Below, piece by piece: positions 27,800 to 37,645 of a stretch of DNA of 40,530 nucleotides. Within the stretch, counting starts at the first letter, position 1, and each line of letters starts with the position of its first letter. Origin of the DNA: Bacteroides sp. (GTDB taxonomy: Bacteria; Bacteroidota; Bacteroidia; Bacteroidales; Muribaculaceae); the NCBI GenBank assembly GCA_023663525.1, contig JAMPHF010000002.1, forward strand, positions 150,354 to 190,883, given 5' to 3'. The position numbers and the translations under genes were made by a program. The notes beneath the pieces are model-generated. The model was not told the origin of the DNA and made no database searches. It was given only the letters and a program-made list of their open reading frames with translations.

Positions 27800-30700
27800 A
27801 TGATAAGAAACGTATTCATATATATATTATTGGTAGTCGCAGCAATGACCACGCTCACCGGTTGTCGTGACGAATTGTTCGATGGATATGTCAACGCCGA
27901 GGGCAAAACCAAGGTGAGTCTTCTCGTTGATTTCATGCCAATTGCCGAAAACTCAATATCCTCAAGAGCAGCCAACGTCAGCAACGCGACCAAAGGCGAC
28001 TGCATGGCAGACATTGAGGATCTCTGCATTGTCCTTTTTAAGCCTAACGGCGAGTTTGAGGAGATCATTGACATCAAGGCCGGACAGTACACCGAAGAAA
28101 ACATTGACCGAGGCAACGGAGATGCCTCCAACGGAGTGATTGCGGGTGAGACTCAGACCAAACGACGCACCATCGATCTCACGCTTCCGGTCGGTCAATA
28201 CTATATGTATGCCGTTGCCAATCTCAACGACGGGACTCAATCCACCTATGACTATCTGGTGAATGAATGTGAAATCGAGACCATGAACCGCACCGATTTC
28301 CGCAAAATCCGCCGGACATGGGACTACAACATAATTGCCAACAACTCGGAAATGGCGGGCTACTTCACCCAGGCCATTACCCCTGGCAGCAGCATAAAGT
28401 CACAGATAGAAGCTCCCGAAGGAAAGGTGACAGTTCAGCCCGGTGTCGCTTTCCACTGCTGGCTGCGCCGTCTTGCATCCAAAGTAACCGTCAATTTCGA
28501 TGCAAGGGATCTCGCAAAGAGCACGACCATCTACATCAAGAGTGTCAAGGTATATGACATTCCCTATGACTGCGCCATCCTTGACTATAACTCCGTCGGA
28601 GAAAACAGCAAAAAAAATCAACCGTTCGGACTCCTAACCAACGACAGCATTGTCCAGGCTATCGAGTTCAGCGAGTCAACCAACTATTCTGACTGGCCAT
28701 ATCTGACTTCCGGCGATACCAACCTCAACGATTTCCAGAATGAAAACGAGATCGGGCATGAAAATTCCCACTACTCGCTGTTTTTCTATGAGAACATGCA
28801 GGGCGAGGGCGAATCAAAACATCAGGATGCAGGTTACCGGGACGAGAACGGGGTTCTTGTCGAATGGGTGAAGGATGAAAAGGGAAACCTCATCCCGGCT
28901 CAACCCGACGGCTATATTGACTCTCCCGACAGCACCAATCCCGATAATCCCCACTATAAGGACGGTAAACCTGCCGGCACCTACATCGAAGTCAATGCCT
29001 ACTATGTCTCCAATGCTCTCGGCAATGAGGGTAGTGGCGAGATCATTTACCGTTTTATGCTTGGCAAAGATGCCGACAACAACTATGATGCGGAGCGTAA
29101 CCATCACTTCAAGCTGACACTATGCTTTAAAGGTTATGCCAACGACTATGATTGGCACATCGAGTACAAGGAGGATCAGACCCACATCACCATCCCTAAT
29201 CCCTACTACATCTCGTATGGCTACAACGAATCGCTCGAACTCCCGATCACCATCATGGGTGATATTGTGGACAACAAGGTGACTGCCACCATCGTGCGTA
29301 ATGACTGGTGGCCATCAAAACTGTGGGAAGACACAGAAGCAAGCACAGAATATCATCTTTCGAGAGATAAAGTATACTATAATGATGAAGATAAAAAACA
29401 GGCACAGAAGTACAGAAACGAACTTAAAGCGGCTCTGCATGAAATGGAATATTATAAGGGACACGATGAGAGACTCCCGGAGGTTGTCCATGCATATTCG
29501 TCCAATCCCGCCGGTCGTTCCGGCATACTGTATAATGAAGGTATAGCCCACGGCTTCCTGTCACTTCGCAAACCACATTACGACTATTTCGGCGATAGAG
29601 CCTCAGGCGCACAGGACGGCATCGATAATTATATTTGGAAAGATTGGCAGGGAATTTTAGAAAATACAGATTTGCCTAAATTATTCAAAGAAGGCAGGAC
29701 CTTAGGTCGCCGCGTCTATACTTTCACTGATACAAACTCCGACAAAACATATTCCGACGGTGAAAATGATGAGGACGCTGATGGCAACTATCGTGTCGTG
29801 GTCAATAACGGCGCGTCAAAACAGACCCGACGCACCACCCTCTATCTCCCGCTCTACACACGTCAGAAAAACTTGTCGAAAAAGACAGCGTACTCGGGAG
29901 AGAATCCATACACCACTGAGCAACGTCGCGCACAGGTGTGGTATTCATTCAAAATAAAAGTTGGCGATGAAATCATCCCCGTTGATACTCTTATTGACAT
30001 TATCCAAGTTGCAAAGCTCGAAAATCCGACCGGAATATGGCGCGATTGGAACAATGCAGCCCCATTTGACGTGGTTCAGAAAATCATGGACGGTGCAAAC
30101 AGCCTGAGCTACCGAAACCTTCAATCGCGAGGCGGATGGAGCGCGGAAGTGGAGTTTGGAGCAGACTGGATCATGCTCAACGGCGGAAAGCGTAAGGTCT
30201 ATGGAGCCGATATGACCAACATTGCATTCACCTATCGTCCGGCAGGAACACTTATTGATGATAGTAAAGTCCGCTGTGGCGTAATTCTCATCAAATATCA
30301 CAACTACACCTGCCATCATCGCATATTTGTCCGCCAAGGATATGCGCCGATTCAGCTTATTAATAACGATAAAACCAGTGGTAAATGGCATTCATTCAAC
30401 ATGATCACTCGCGACGAGGAAGCGAAATCGCCACTCGATGAGGGTTCAATGTTCCGCTATGGAAATTGGGAAGATGCATTCGATTCCAAAAATAGCTACA
30501 ACGATAATAACTATGACAATACCGGCAAGTTGGTGGATAATCCAACTCCTTGGATCAATGTCAATCAATTATCGTTCAAGGATCACTCCACCACCAATTT
30601 TCTGATGGCAGGACAATACAATGCCGACGGCACTCAAAAAACCAAGAAATGGAGTGAAACCAAAGCCAACACAAAGACAAAAGTCGCTGATGGAAAATTT

Positions 30701-31360
30701 GTATGGTCCGACGCTGAAACCTTTGATTTCAATGGGAAGCAATGTAAACTGATGAGAATTGAAGATGTCCGTCGTGTCCGTGAAGGTGGAACGGATCGTA
30801 ATACCCGTCATTCCTTCGGGATACTTTATGGCGATAAAACAACACGCACCGCCACCACTACACAGGAGGCGTGGTACTATCAAAGTGGCGATGAAATCAC
30901 CGAGACATACGGCATGAGAGGCTGTTTCATGTACAACCGTACAAACGGAAAACAGGTCTTTCTTCCAGTCGGCAAAGCTGCCCACGGTCATCGCAAGGCA
31001 AAGCGAAATTCTACTGCCTCTACTCCCTCGCAAATAGGCGACGAATATGGCTATGGAATTCGTGAAGTCGGCGAAGGTGTACTCCGTTATGCGGCCGGCC
31101 GAATTACATTTATGAAAAATAGTGGTGAAAAAGCAGAGGCATCTTATCAACCTCTATTTTATGACAATTTCCGTCGCCCCGGGGCTGTCTATTGGCTGAA
31201 CTCACCTGGAGAATACCTTGGCGATGGAGGAACAATGATTTCCGGTCGTACAGCCCTTGACTTGAACTACTTTACATTTGACTTCAACACTCTCGGTGAA
31301 GAAATGTTCCAGGCAGGAGAGGACAACTCGGATGCATGCTTCATTCGCTTAGTAGAGTAA
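27800..31360 (+). CDS. Large DUF4906-type fimbrial tip lipoprotein, 1186 aa
   Basis: A lipoprotein with lipobox LTGC (C22). The N-terminal region is fimbrillin-like (IDLTLPVGQYYMYAVANLND). A central ERNHHFKLTLCFKGYANDYDWHIEY block matches the form of DUF4906 proteins, followed by a long C-terminal region with GAVYWLNSPGEYLGDGGTM. In Bacteroidales pilus loci the last, largest protein is usually the candidate tip adhesin, the position of Mfa5 in P. gingivalis, though no von Willebrand A motif (DxSxS) is seen here. Ligand unknown. It follows the preceding subunit by 94 bases and closes the operon. Confidence 0.78.
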   Translation: MIRNVFIYILLVVAAMTTLTGCRDELFDGYVNAEGKTKVSLLVDFMPIAENSISSRAANVSNATKGDCMADIEDLCIVLFKPNGEFEEIIDIKAGQYTEENIDRGNGDASNGVIAGETQTKRRTIDLTLPVGQYYMYAVANLNDGTQSTYDYLVNECEIETMNRTDFRKIRRTWDYNIIANNSEMAGYFTQAITPGSSIKSQIEAPEGKVTVQPGVAFHCWLRRLASKVTVNFDARDLAKSTTIYIKSVKVYDIPYDCAILDYNSVGENSKKNQPFGLLTNDSIVQAIEFSESTNYSDWPYLTSGDTNLNDFQNENEIGHENSHYSLFFYENMQGEGESKHQDAGYRDENGVLVEWVKDEKGNLIPAQPDGYIDSPDSTNPDNPHYKDGKPAGTYIEVNAYYVSNALGNEGSGEIIYRFMLGKDADNNYDAERNHHFKLTLCFKGYANDYDWHIEYKEDQTHITIPNPYYISYGYNESLELPITIMGDIVDNKVTATIVRNDWWPSKLWEDTEASTEYHLSRDKVYYNDEDKKQAQKYRNELKAALHEMEYYKGHDERLPEVVHAYSSNPAGRSGILYNEGIAHGFLSLRKPHYDYFGDRASGAQDGIDNYIWKDWQGILENTDLPKLFKEGRTLGRRVYTFTDTNSDKTYSDGENDEDADGNYRVVVNNGASKQTRRTTLYLPLYTRQKNLSKKTAYSGENPYTTEQRRAQVWYSFKIKVGDEIIPVDTLIDIIQVAKLENPTGIWRDWNNAAPFDVVQKIMDGANSLSYRNLQSRGGWSAEVEFGADWIMLNGGKRKVYGADMTNIAFTYRPAGTLIDDSKVRCGVILIKYHNYTCHHRIFVRQGYAPIQLINNDKTSGKWHSFNMITRDEEAKSPLDEGSMFRYGNWEDAFDSKNSYNDNNYDNTGKLVDNPTPWINVNQLSFKDHSTTNFLMAGQYNADGTQKTKKWSETKANTKTKVADGKFVWSDAETFDFNGKQCKLMRIEDVRRVREGGTDRNTRHSFGILYGDKTTRTATTTQEAWYYQSGDEITETYGMRGCFMYNRTNGKQVFLPVGKAAHGHRKAKRNSTASTPSQIGDEYGYGIREVGEGVLRYAAGRITFMKNSGEKAEASYQPLFYDNFRRPGAVYWLNSPGEYLGDGGTMISGRTALDLNYFTFDFNTLGEEMFQAGEDNSDACFIRLVE

Positions 31361-31670
31361 ACATCCCTCTGAAACGCCACCAACACCTCCAAAGAGGCAA
31401 TCACACACCGCGCACCGGTTTCCACCCTAAAACCAAAGCCATACGAGTGCGCGTCCCACAAATCTCCCTTGCTGCGATGTCCAAGTCCCGGTATCAAAGC
31501 AGAGGAGATTCATATTCACCCTTCATCCCGAACAACACACCTTTATGGGACTGTCACAAAAGTCCGTGGGATTGTTAAAATTCAGGCGCGAAGTTTGCAT
31601 GGTCGGAAAAGGAAGAATGGGGGAGCAGGTAAACCGAATGAATGTTACAGATAACATTGTTTGCCTCAAA

Positions 31671-31710
31671 TTTATCTTTTCAAGTCCAGCTTCAGGTTTA
31701 TCTTTTCAAG
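31671..31710. repeat. Two 14-bp direct repeats, TTTATCTTTTCAAG
   Basis: Identical copies lie at 31671-31684 and 31697-31710, a 26-bp period, immediately before the palindrome. The spacing of about 2.5 helical turns is compatible with tandem protein-binding sites, but function is unknown. Confidence 0.75.
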
Positions 31711-31711
31711 A

Positions 31712-31750
31712 TATTACTGTCCGCTAAAAATTTTTTAGCGGACAGTAATA
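31712..31750. repeat. Perfect 39-bp palindrome
   Basis: Arms 31712-31730 and 31732-31750 are exact 19-bp reverse complements around one central T. Each arm holds CTGTCCGCT plus an A5 or T5 tract at the centre. No T-run lies outside the stem, which argues against a simple intrinsic terminator. Abutted insertion-sequence ends or a large operator are alternatives. Confidence 0.8.
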
Positions 31751-31875
31751 ACACAAAAACTACCTCTGGAACAATACTGCTTCCATTTGAGCCTAATTTG
31801 TGAGATGGTTGGGACAACATAGCAAACTTTACGGTTGTTATATGTAAAAGGCAAGTTCTACTATAACATATCGTC

Positions 31876-32940
31876 ATGTTTCAACTATCAAAGATCAGAC
31901 AATTCATCCCTGTGGTGGCATCGATACTGATGCTGTCGTCCTGTGGCAAGAGCAACCCCGATATTCACGGGGGAAATATGGATCCGGTCCGGGTCAAAGT
32001 GATGGCGGTGACCGGCACATCACCAAATGCGGTGACTGATTCATATTCCGGCACGGTTGAGGCCGGAACTTCGACCACGGTCAGTTTCTCTGTGGGGGGC
32101 ACGATCAATGCCATCAATGTCCGGGAGGGACAGCGGGTGGCCAAGGGACAGTTGATTGCGAGTGTCGATGGCGCATCGTTGAAAAACGCATACAACATAG
32201 CCGAGGCCACTCTGCGTGAGGCGCAGGACGCATACAACAGGATGAAGAAGCTGCACGATGCAAATGCGTTGCCCGACATGCAATGGGTCTCAGTGCAGGA
32301 GAAGCTGAAACAGGCTGAGGCTGCTGCCGAAATCGCAAAAAAAGGCATGAACGATGCGAATATATATGCGCCGATTTCGGGTGTCGTAGCCCATAAGCTG
32401 ACAGATGTCGGCCAGACGGTAGCTCCCGGCCTTCCGGTTGTGGAGATGATGGACGTGTCATCGCTCAAGGTCAAGATTTCAGTCCCCGAAGCAGATCTCG
32501 TGAATCTCAAGACAGGTGCGGGAGCGACAATAACCGTGGGAGACCGCAGCTATTCAGGCAAACTGACAGAGAAAGCGGTCGCAGCAAATTCACTGTCACG
32601 CACCTACGATGTGAAGTTCCTGATAACAGATCCTGACGACACCCTGCTGCCGGGGATGATATGCAATGTGTCGGTTGAAGGTGCGTCTCCTTCCGACGGC
32701 ACAGAGGGAACGGCGACCGCAGAAGTGGTGTTGCCTCCACAGACTATCGTCCTCGATTGGGACAACAGCAGTTATGTGTGGATCAAGAAAAACGGTCTGG
32801 CACAGCGCAAGAAGGTCACTGTCGGTGGTCTTGATTCGCGTGGCGTGATTGTCACCGGCGGACTTTCACCGACTGACAGCATCATTGTCGAAGGACAGCA
32901 AAAATTGAGCACCGGTCTTAAAGTTGTATCTGTAAACTGA
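31876..32940 (+). CDS. RND efflux periplasmic adaptor (MFP/HlyD family) lipoprotein
   Basis: This 354-aa membrane-fusion protein has lipobox LSSC (C23). A first lipoyl half (SGTVEAGTSTTVSFSVGGTI, with VREGQRVAKGQLIA) is followed by a coiled-coil hairpin, about residues 95-150. The second lipoyl half is IYAPISGVVAHKLTDVGQTV, then a beta-barrel domain. It links the inner-membrane pump to the TolC protein encoded two genes later. The pump start is 7 bases after its stop, so they are cotranscribed. Confidence 0.93.
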   Translation: MFQLSKIRQFIPVVASILMLSSCGKSNPDIHGGNMDPVRVKVMAVTGTSPNAVTDSYSGTVEAGTSTTVSFSVGGTINAINVREGQRVAKGQLIASVDGASLKNAYNIAEATLREAQDAYNRMKKLHDANALPDMQWVSVQEKLKQAEAAAEIAKKGMNDANIYAPISGVVAHKLTDVGQTVAPGLPVVEMMDVSSLKVKISVPEADLVNLKTGAGATITVGDRSYSGKLTEKAVAANSLSRTYDVKFLITDPDDTLLPGMICNVSVEGASPSDGTEGTATAEVVLPPQTIVLDWDNSSYVWIKKNGLAQRKKVTVGGLDSRGVIVTGGLSPTDSIIVEGQQKLSTGLKVVSVN

Positions 32941-32947
32941 CCCGGAT

Positions 32948-35900
32948 ATGGAGAAATTCAAGAACCCAAATATCGTATCGCTGGGCTTACAGTATCGGCG
33001 CATCGTGTTGTTGATCTCCGTTGTGCTTATTGCATGGGGCGTTTACTCCCTCATTGTGATGGACAAGAATGAATTTCCATCGTTCACAATCCGCGAGGGT
33101 GTCGTTGCCGCCGTCTATCCCGGTGCCGATGCGACGCAGGTTGAGCAGGAAGTGCTCAAACCTTTGCAAGACTATGTGTTCAGTTTCAAGGAGGTCAACA
33201 AGAAGAAAACCACCGCTCAGGTCACAGACGGAACGGTGATGATTTTTGTGACCCTCGACGACAATGTCGGGACGGAGGCTTCTGACCAGTTTTGGGACAA
33301 GTTCAAACTCGGAGTGGACAATGTGAAGACAACGCTCCCGACCGGAGTCCTCGCTGTGGAGACCATCTCGGATTTCGGCAACACGTCGGCTCTCCTGCTG
33401 ACAATGCAGGGGAAGGACAAGACCTATCGCGAGCTGCATGACTATATGGACCAATTGCGCGACAGGCTCAGAGCGGTGCCGAGCATAGGCACGATGAAGG
33501 TGTATGGTGAACAGACCGAGCAGATAAGCGTGAAGATCAACACCGAGCGTCTATCTCACTATGGCATTGACGAGAAGACCTTGGCTCTCACACTGTTTGC
33601 GCAGGGATTTGAGACAACCGGCGGCCGCCTCAAGTCCGAATCCTACACGATGCCGGTCTATGTGGCCGATGCGTTCAATTCGGTCAACGACATAAAGGAA
33701 ACCGTGGTGTTCTCGACTCCGACAGGCGAGGTGGTCCGTCTCAGCGACATTGCCGACGTGGTGCGTGAATATCCGGAGCCGACAAGCTATATCACCAACA
33801 ACGGCAAAAATTGCCTCCTCCTGAGCATTGAGATGAAGGACGGAGAGAATATCGTGGCGATGGGCAGTGCCGCCGGCAAGGTGATCGATGAGTTCGCCAA
33901 AGAGATGCCCGCCGATATGGAACTTTTCAAGATCACTGACCAGCCGACAGTGGTGAATCTCAGTGTCATCGACTTCCTGCGCGAACTCCTCATAGCTATT
34001 GTGGCCGTGCTTGTGGTGATCATGCTCCTGCTGCCGCTGAAAGTAGCGTTCATCGCCGCGCTGACCATTCCCGTCAGTATCTTCATATCACTTGGCTTGT
34101 TCTATGCGTTTGGCATAGAACTCAACACGGTAACTCTGGCCTGTCTCATCGTCTCGCTGGGCATGATTGTGGACAACTCGGTTGTGATCATCGATGAATA
34201 TGTTGACCTTATCTCCGATGGAATGCCCCACATGCAAGCCACGATAAATGCGGGCACCATGTTCTTCCGTGCCATCCTGTCGGCCACCCTTGCCATCTCC
34301 ATCACGTTCTTCCCGTTCCTGATCACGATGACGGGTATGTTTCGCGACTTCCTGACCTTCTTCCCCTGGGCCATATTGCTCATCCTCACCATCTCGCTGA
34401 TAGTGGCGGAGTTGCTTGTGCCATATCTCCAGTACAAGATAATCAAGCAGCCGATCTACGCCATGGAGAGGGAGGCGATTGCGAGCGGAAAGAAGAAATT
34501 CTCATTCTTTGTCAGCCTCCAGAACTGGTATAATAAACTGGCCGCCCTTGTCTTTGCGTGGCCAAAGACCTGTATAGTCCTCAGTGTTGTATCGGTGTTG
34601 CTGGGTCTATGGTGCTTTATCTCTCGCCCCATCCAGCTCATGCCGATAGCCGAGCGCGACCAATTTGCGGTAGAGATATACTTGCCCGAAGGGTCATCGC
34701 TCGACAAGACCGATGTCATTGCCGACAGTCTCGCCAAGATTCTGCGTAAAGATGAGCGCGTGGTCTCGGTAGCGACATTCCATGGCATGTCGTCGCCTCG
34801 ATTCCAGACCACATACGCCCCTCAGGTCGGCGGTCCGAACTACGCGCAATTCATTGTCAACACCAAGAGCAATGAAGCCACCATCGAGCTGTTGAATGAA
34901 TATACGCCGCTCTATCAGGACTATTTCCCGGGAGCATACGTGAAGTTCAAGCAGTTGAGCTATTCCAATGCCAAATATCCCGTGGAAGTCCGCTTGCAAG
35001 GGCTTGACTACAAGAAAAACCTTGAAGCGGCAGACACGGTGCTGGCGATTATGCGTCGCATCCCCGGTCTGACCCTCGTGAGACCGGGTGCAGGGAGTCA
35101 GCTCGTGGCCGCAACCGTCGAGCCGGACCCGACACGGATGTCACGCCTCGGTCTGAACAATACGCTTCTTGAGATGACGCTTGCGATGCGCTACGGGTCG
35201 GGCGTGCCGATGGGTACACTCTGGGAGGGTGACTACGGTGTGGGGATAGTCGCCAAGACGCAGAACTCCGACAGCTCGACCTATTCCGCACTGATGCGCG
35301 AGCCTATCCCGGCGATGGGAATCGGAAACACACCTTTGAGGGCGTTTGCCGATGTCAACCCGACATGGCATCCCGGTCAGATTAATTATCGCGGTGGACT
35401 CCCGACGGCCATAATCGCAGCCGATAATGTGAGAGGACAGAACGCACTCGCCAAGACAGACGAACTGAAAAAGGAAGTGGACAAACTTGATCTACCTGAC
35501 GGAGTCACCGTCAGCTATGGTGGAGAGTATGAGCAGACCACTGAGATTCTTCCTCAGATCGGCAGCGCGCTCATGATTGCCGTAGTCATAATATTTTTCA
35601 TCCTACTGTTCCACTACAAGGGTGTTATCGTGCCGTTCCTCATGCTGTTCTCGCTGATTTTCATCATCCCCGGTGCCGGACTCGGTCTCGTGGTCATGAA
35701 TGAGGTGATCAGCCTTACCGCTGTCCTCGGCTTGATAAGCCTGATGGGTATTCTCGTCAGAAATGTCATCATCATGTTTGACTATGCTGAGGAGCTTCAG
35801 GAGGGAGGCGCGACAGTGAAAGATTCGATTTTCCAGGCCAGCGAACGCCGAATGCGTCCAATCTTCCTGACCTCGGCGGCTGCAACAATGGGCGTGTTGC

Positions 35901-36124
35901 CGATGGTCATTTCCGGCAGCGCACTGTGGAAGCCGATGGGTATAATAATATTCTTCGGGACACCGATCACTATGGTTTTCATTCTCACGGTAATTCCAAT
36001 CTTCTATTGGAAATTCTGCAAGAAAGCCGCGCCCACCATCGAGCAGCCCGTCTATCCCGTGGAGGAAAGCCCGGTATCAACACCCCAACCAACCCCTCAA
36101 CCAAAACAAGACAATGAAAAGTAA
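32948..36124 (+). CDS. RND-family efflux pump, 1058 aa
   Basis: A full-length RND transporter with 12 predicted membrane helices in the usual 1+5, 1+5 arrangement and two large periplasmic loops. Membrane-helix 4 reads LGMIVDNSVVIIDE, so D409 is kept but the second acidic residue of the AcrB-type pair (D408) is N410. In helix 10 the AcrB lysine position is arginine: ILVRN with R938. SERRMRPIFLTSAAATMGVLPM follows, as in the family. Proton-driven export is expected; the substrate is unknown and could be drugs, lipids or bile compounds. The last 11 bases overlap the start of the TolC gene, which supports translational coupling. Confidence 0.94.
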   Translation: MEKFKNPNIVSLGLQYRRIVLLISVVLIAWGVYSLIVMDKNEFPSFTIREGVVAAVYPGADATQVEQEVLKPLQDYVFSFKEVNKKKTTAQVTDGTVMIFVTLDDNVGTEASDQFWDKFKLGVDNVKTTLPTGVLAVETISDFGNTSALLLTMQGKDKTYRELHDYMDQLRDRLRAVPSIGTMKVYGEQTEQISVKINTERLSHYGIDEKTLALTLFAQGFETTGGRLKSESYTMPVYVADAFNSVNDIKETVVFSTPTGEVVRLSDIADVVREYPEPTSYITNNGKNCLLLSIEMKDGENIVAMGSAAGKVIDEFAKEMPADMELFKITDQPTVVNLSVIDFLRELLIAIVAVLVVIMLLLPLKVAFIAALTIPVSIFISLGLFYAFGIELNTVTLACLIVSLGMIVDNSVVIIDEYVDLISDGMPHMQATINAGTMFFRAILSATLAISITFFPFLITMTGMFRDFLTFFPWAILLILTISLIVAELLVPYLQYKIIKQPIYAMEREAIASGKKKFSFFVSLQNWYNKLAALVFAWPKTCIVLSVVSVLLGLWCFISRPIQLMPIAERDQFAVEIYLPEGSSLDKTDVIADSLAKILRKDERVVSVATFHGMSSPRFQTTYAPQVGGPNYAQFIVNTKSNEATIELLNEYTPLYQDYFPGAYVKFKQLSYSNAKYPVEVRLQGLDYKKNLEAADTVLAIMRRIPGLTLVRPGAGSQLVAATVEPDPTRMSRLGLNNTLLEMTLAMRYGSGVPMGTLWEGDYGVGIVAKTQNSDSSTYSALMREPIPAMGIGNTPLRAFADVNPTWHPGQINYRGGLPTAIIAADNVRGQNALAKTDELKKEVDKLDLPDGVTVSYGGEYEQTTEILPQIGSALMIAVVIIFFILLFHYKGVIVPFLMLFSLIFIIPGAGLGLVVMNEVISLTAVLGLISLMGILVRNVIIMFDYAEELQEGGATVKDSIFQASERRMRPIFLTSAAATMGVLPMVISGSALWKPMGIIIFFGTPITMVFILTVIPIFYWKFCKKAAPTIEQPVYPVEESPVSTPQPTPQPKQDNEK

Positions 36125-37451
36125 GTATACGATATGCATGGTCATAGCCCTGGCGTTGTCGTCATTCGCTCTCAAAGCTCAGGATGCCGGGAGCGTGGAC
36201 TCGCTCACTCTGTCGCTCCGGGAGTGCCGGGAAATGGCTCTCAAAAAAAACTACTCAGTCCAGACCGCTGCCAACGACATCAAGATTGCCAAGGCGACCT
36301 CCGATGAGGCTTTCACCAAATATTTCCCCGAAGTCTCGGCATCAGGCGGCTATTTCCGGTCGCATCATGACGTGATTCAATACAACGTGTTGAATCTTTT
36401 TGAAATCGGTTTGATCGATAAGGGCTACACAGCCGGAATCACTGCCATACAGCCCATTTTTGCGGGCGGACAGATTGTCAACGGCAACGCGCTCGCCCAT
36501 CTCGGCGAACGGTTGTCGGAACTGCGCAAGCTCCAGACCGATGAGGAGATACTTGCATCGGTCGATAAGTATTATTGGAAGCTCGTGTCGCTGCAATCCC
36601 AACGTGAGACTCTCGCTTCGCTGATTGTCATGCTCGACACGCTCGCATATCAGACTCAAGCAGCCGTCGATGCCGGTGTCATCCTCAAGAATGACCTGCT
36701 GAAAGTGGAATTGCAGCGCAATGACTTCAAAGCCACGATGATTGACCTCGACAACGGCATAGCCCTCTGCGGCAATTTGCTGGGACAGTATATCGGAGCC
36801 GGGGTCATGAGGGTGAATGTAGCCGAGCGCATCACTCCCTCCGCCATGCCTGCTTTCGGCTATGACCTATGGTGCGACCCGCAGCAGACCGTGGCCAATA
36901 CTCCTGCCTATGGAATGCTCAACACCGCTGTCAAGGCAGCCGAGCTGGAGAAAAAGATGGCTGTGGGTAAGAATCTTCCCACTGTCGGACTCGGTGCGGG
37001 ATGGATTTTCCACAATCTTCTCGAAGAAAACCAGAATTTCGGTGTATTGTTCGTCTCCGTCAAAATTCCCCTCTCGGGATGGTGGGGCGGTGCGCACGAC
37101 ATCAAGAAGAAAAATCTTCAGATTCAGAACGCACGTCTGCAGTTTGAGGACGGTCAAGAGCTGTTGCAGATTGAAATGCGCGATGCCTGGGACAATCTGA
37201 CGGCTGCATACCGCAAGATGGAGACCGCCAACGAGTCCATCGGGCAGGCGGAGGAAAATCTTCGCCTCAATGAGAATTACTATAAGGTCGGTGTCTCAAC
37301 CATCACCGACCTCCTCGATGCACAGACTCTCTACCGCCGGGCCTGCGACCAATACACCGCCGCCTACTCCGACTACCAAGTCCGCATCACCGACTACCTC
37401 AAAGCCACCGGCCAACTCACAAATATTTTGAAAAGCGATCAGACACAATGA
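36114..37451 (+). CDS. TolC-family outer-membrane efflux channel
   Basis: A 445-aa OMF protein with a signal peptide (residues 1-22, ALKAQ). The OEP repeat pattern appears twice: LSLRECREMALKKNYSVQTA with a long coiled region, and a C-terminal half with MRDAWDNLTAAYRKMETANESI and LRLNENYYKVGVSTITDLLDAQ. GVSTITDLLDAQ is the usual signature near the end of helix 7/8. It completes the tripartite pump with the two upstream genes, overlapping the pump gene by 11 bases. There is no regulator gene in the operon. Confidence 0.94.
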   Translation: MKSKYTICMVIALALSSFALKAQDAGSVDSLTLSLRECREMALKKNYSVQTAANDIKIAKATSDEAFTKYFPEVSASGGYFRSHHDVIQYNVLNLFEIGLIDKGYTAGITAIQPIFAGGQIVNGNALAHLGERLSELRKLQTDEEILASVDKYYWKLVSLQSQRETLASLIVMLDTLAYQTQAAVDAGVILKNDLLKVELQRNDFKATMIDLDNGIALCGNLLGQYIGAGVMRVNVAERITPSAMPAFGYDLWCDPQQTVANTPAYGMLNTAVKAAELEKKMAVGKNLPTVGLGAGWIFHNLLEENQNFGVLFVSVKIPLSGWWGGAHDIKKKNLQIQNARLQFEDGQELLQIEMRDAWDNLTAAYRKMETANESIGQAEENLRLNENYYKVGVSTITDLLDAQTLYRRACDQYTAAYSDYQVRITDYLKATGQLTNILKSDQTQ

Positions 37452-37531
37452 TAACCGTAAATTGTTACGGATGAATATTACAGGGACACACCCTACCTTG
37501 AATAAACCATCTTAACACATTGAAAATGCAC

Positions 37532-37558
37532 AAAAAGAGGCTGTTGATTAACAGCCTC
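37532..37558 (-). terminator. Intrinsic terminator of the Ntn-hydrolase gene
   Basis: GAGGCTGTT (37537-37545) pairs with AACAGCCTC (37550-37558) around GATT. The A5 tract at 37532-37536 reads as U5 after the stem on the minus strand. It lies about 90 bases past the stop of the minus-strand gene and may also end readthrough from it toward the efflux operon. Confidence 0.8.
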
Positions 37559-37645
37559 GATACCCTGATGACAGATTGAATCCGCCAGACACCTCGACCG
37601 ACCCAATAAAAATTAATGATGGTGGATCGTCAGGGAGTTGCTTCT

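Larger units (their letters stand above)
31361..31875. other. Gene-free 515-base region between pilus and efflux operons
   Basis: No protein-coding frame here has convincing composition. It contains a 14-bp direct repeat (31671, 31697), a perfect 39-bp palindrome (31712-31750), and a GGGACTGTCACAAAAGTCC-like stretch near 31546-31565 that resembles an insertion-sequence end. No strict TTTG/TAnnTTTG promoter is found before the efflux operon; TAATTTG (31794-31800) is one base short of consensus. Confidence 0.6.
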
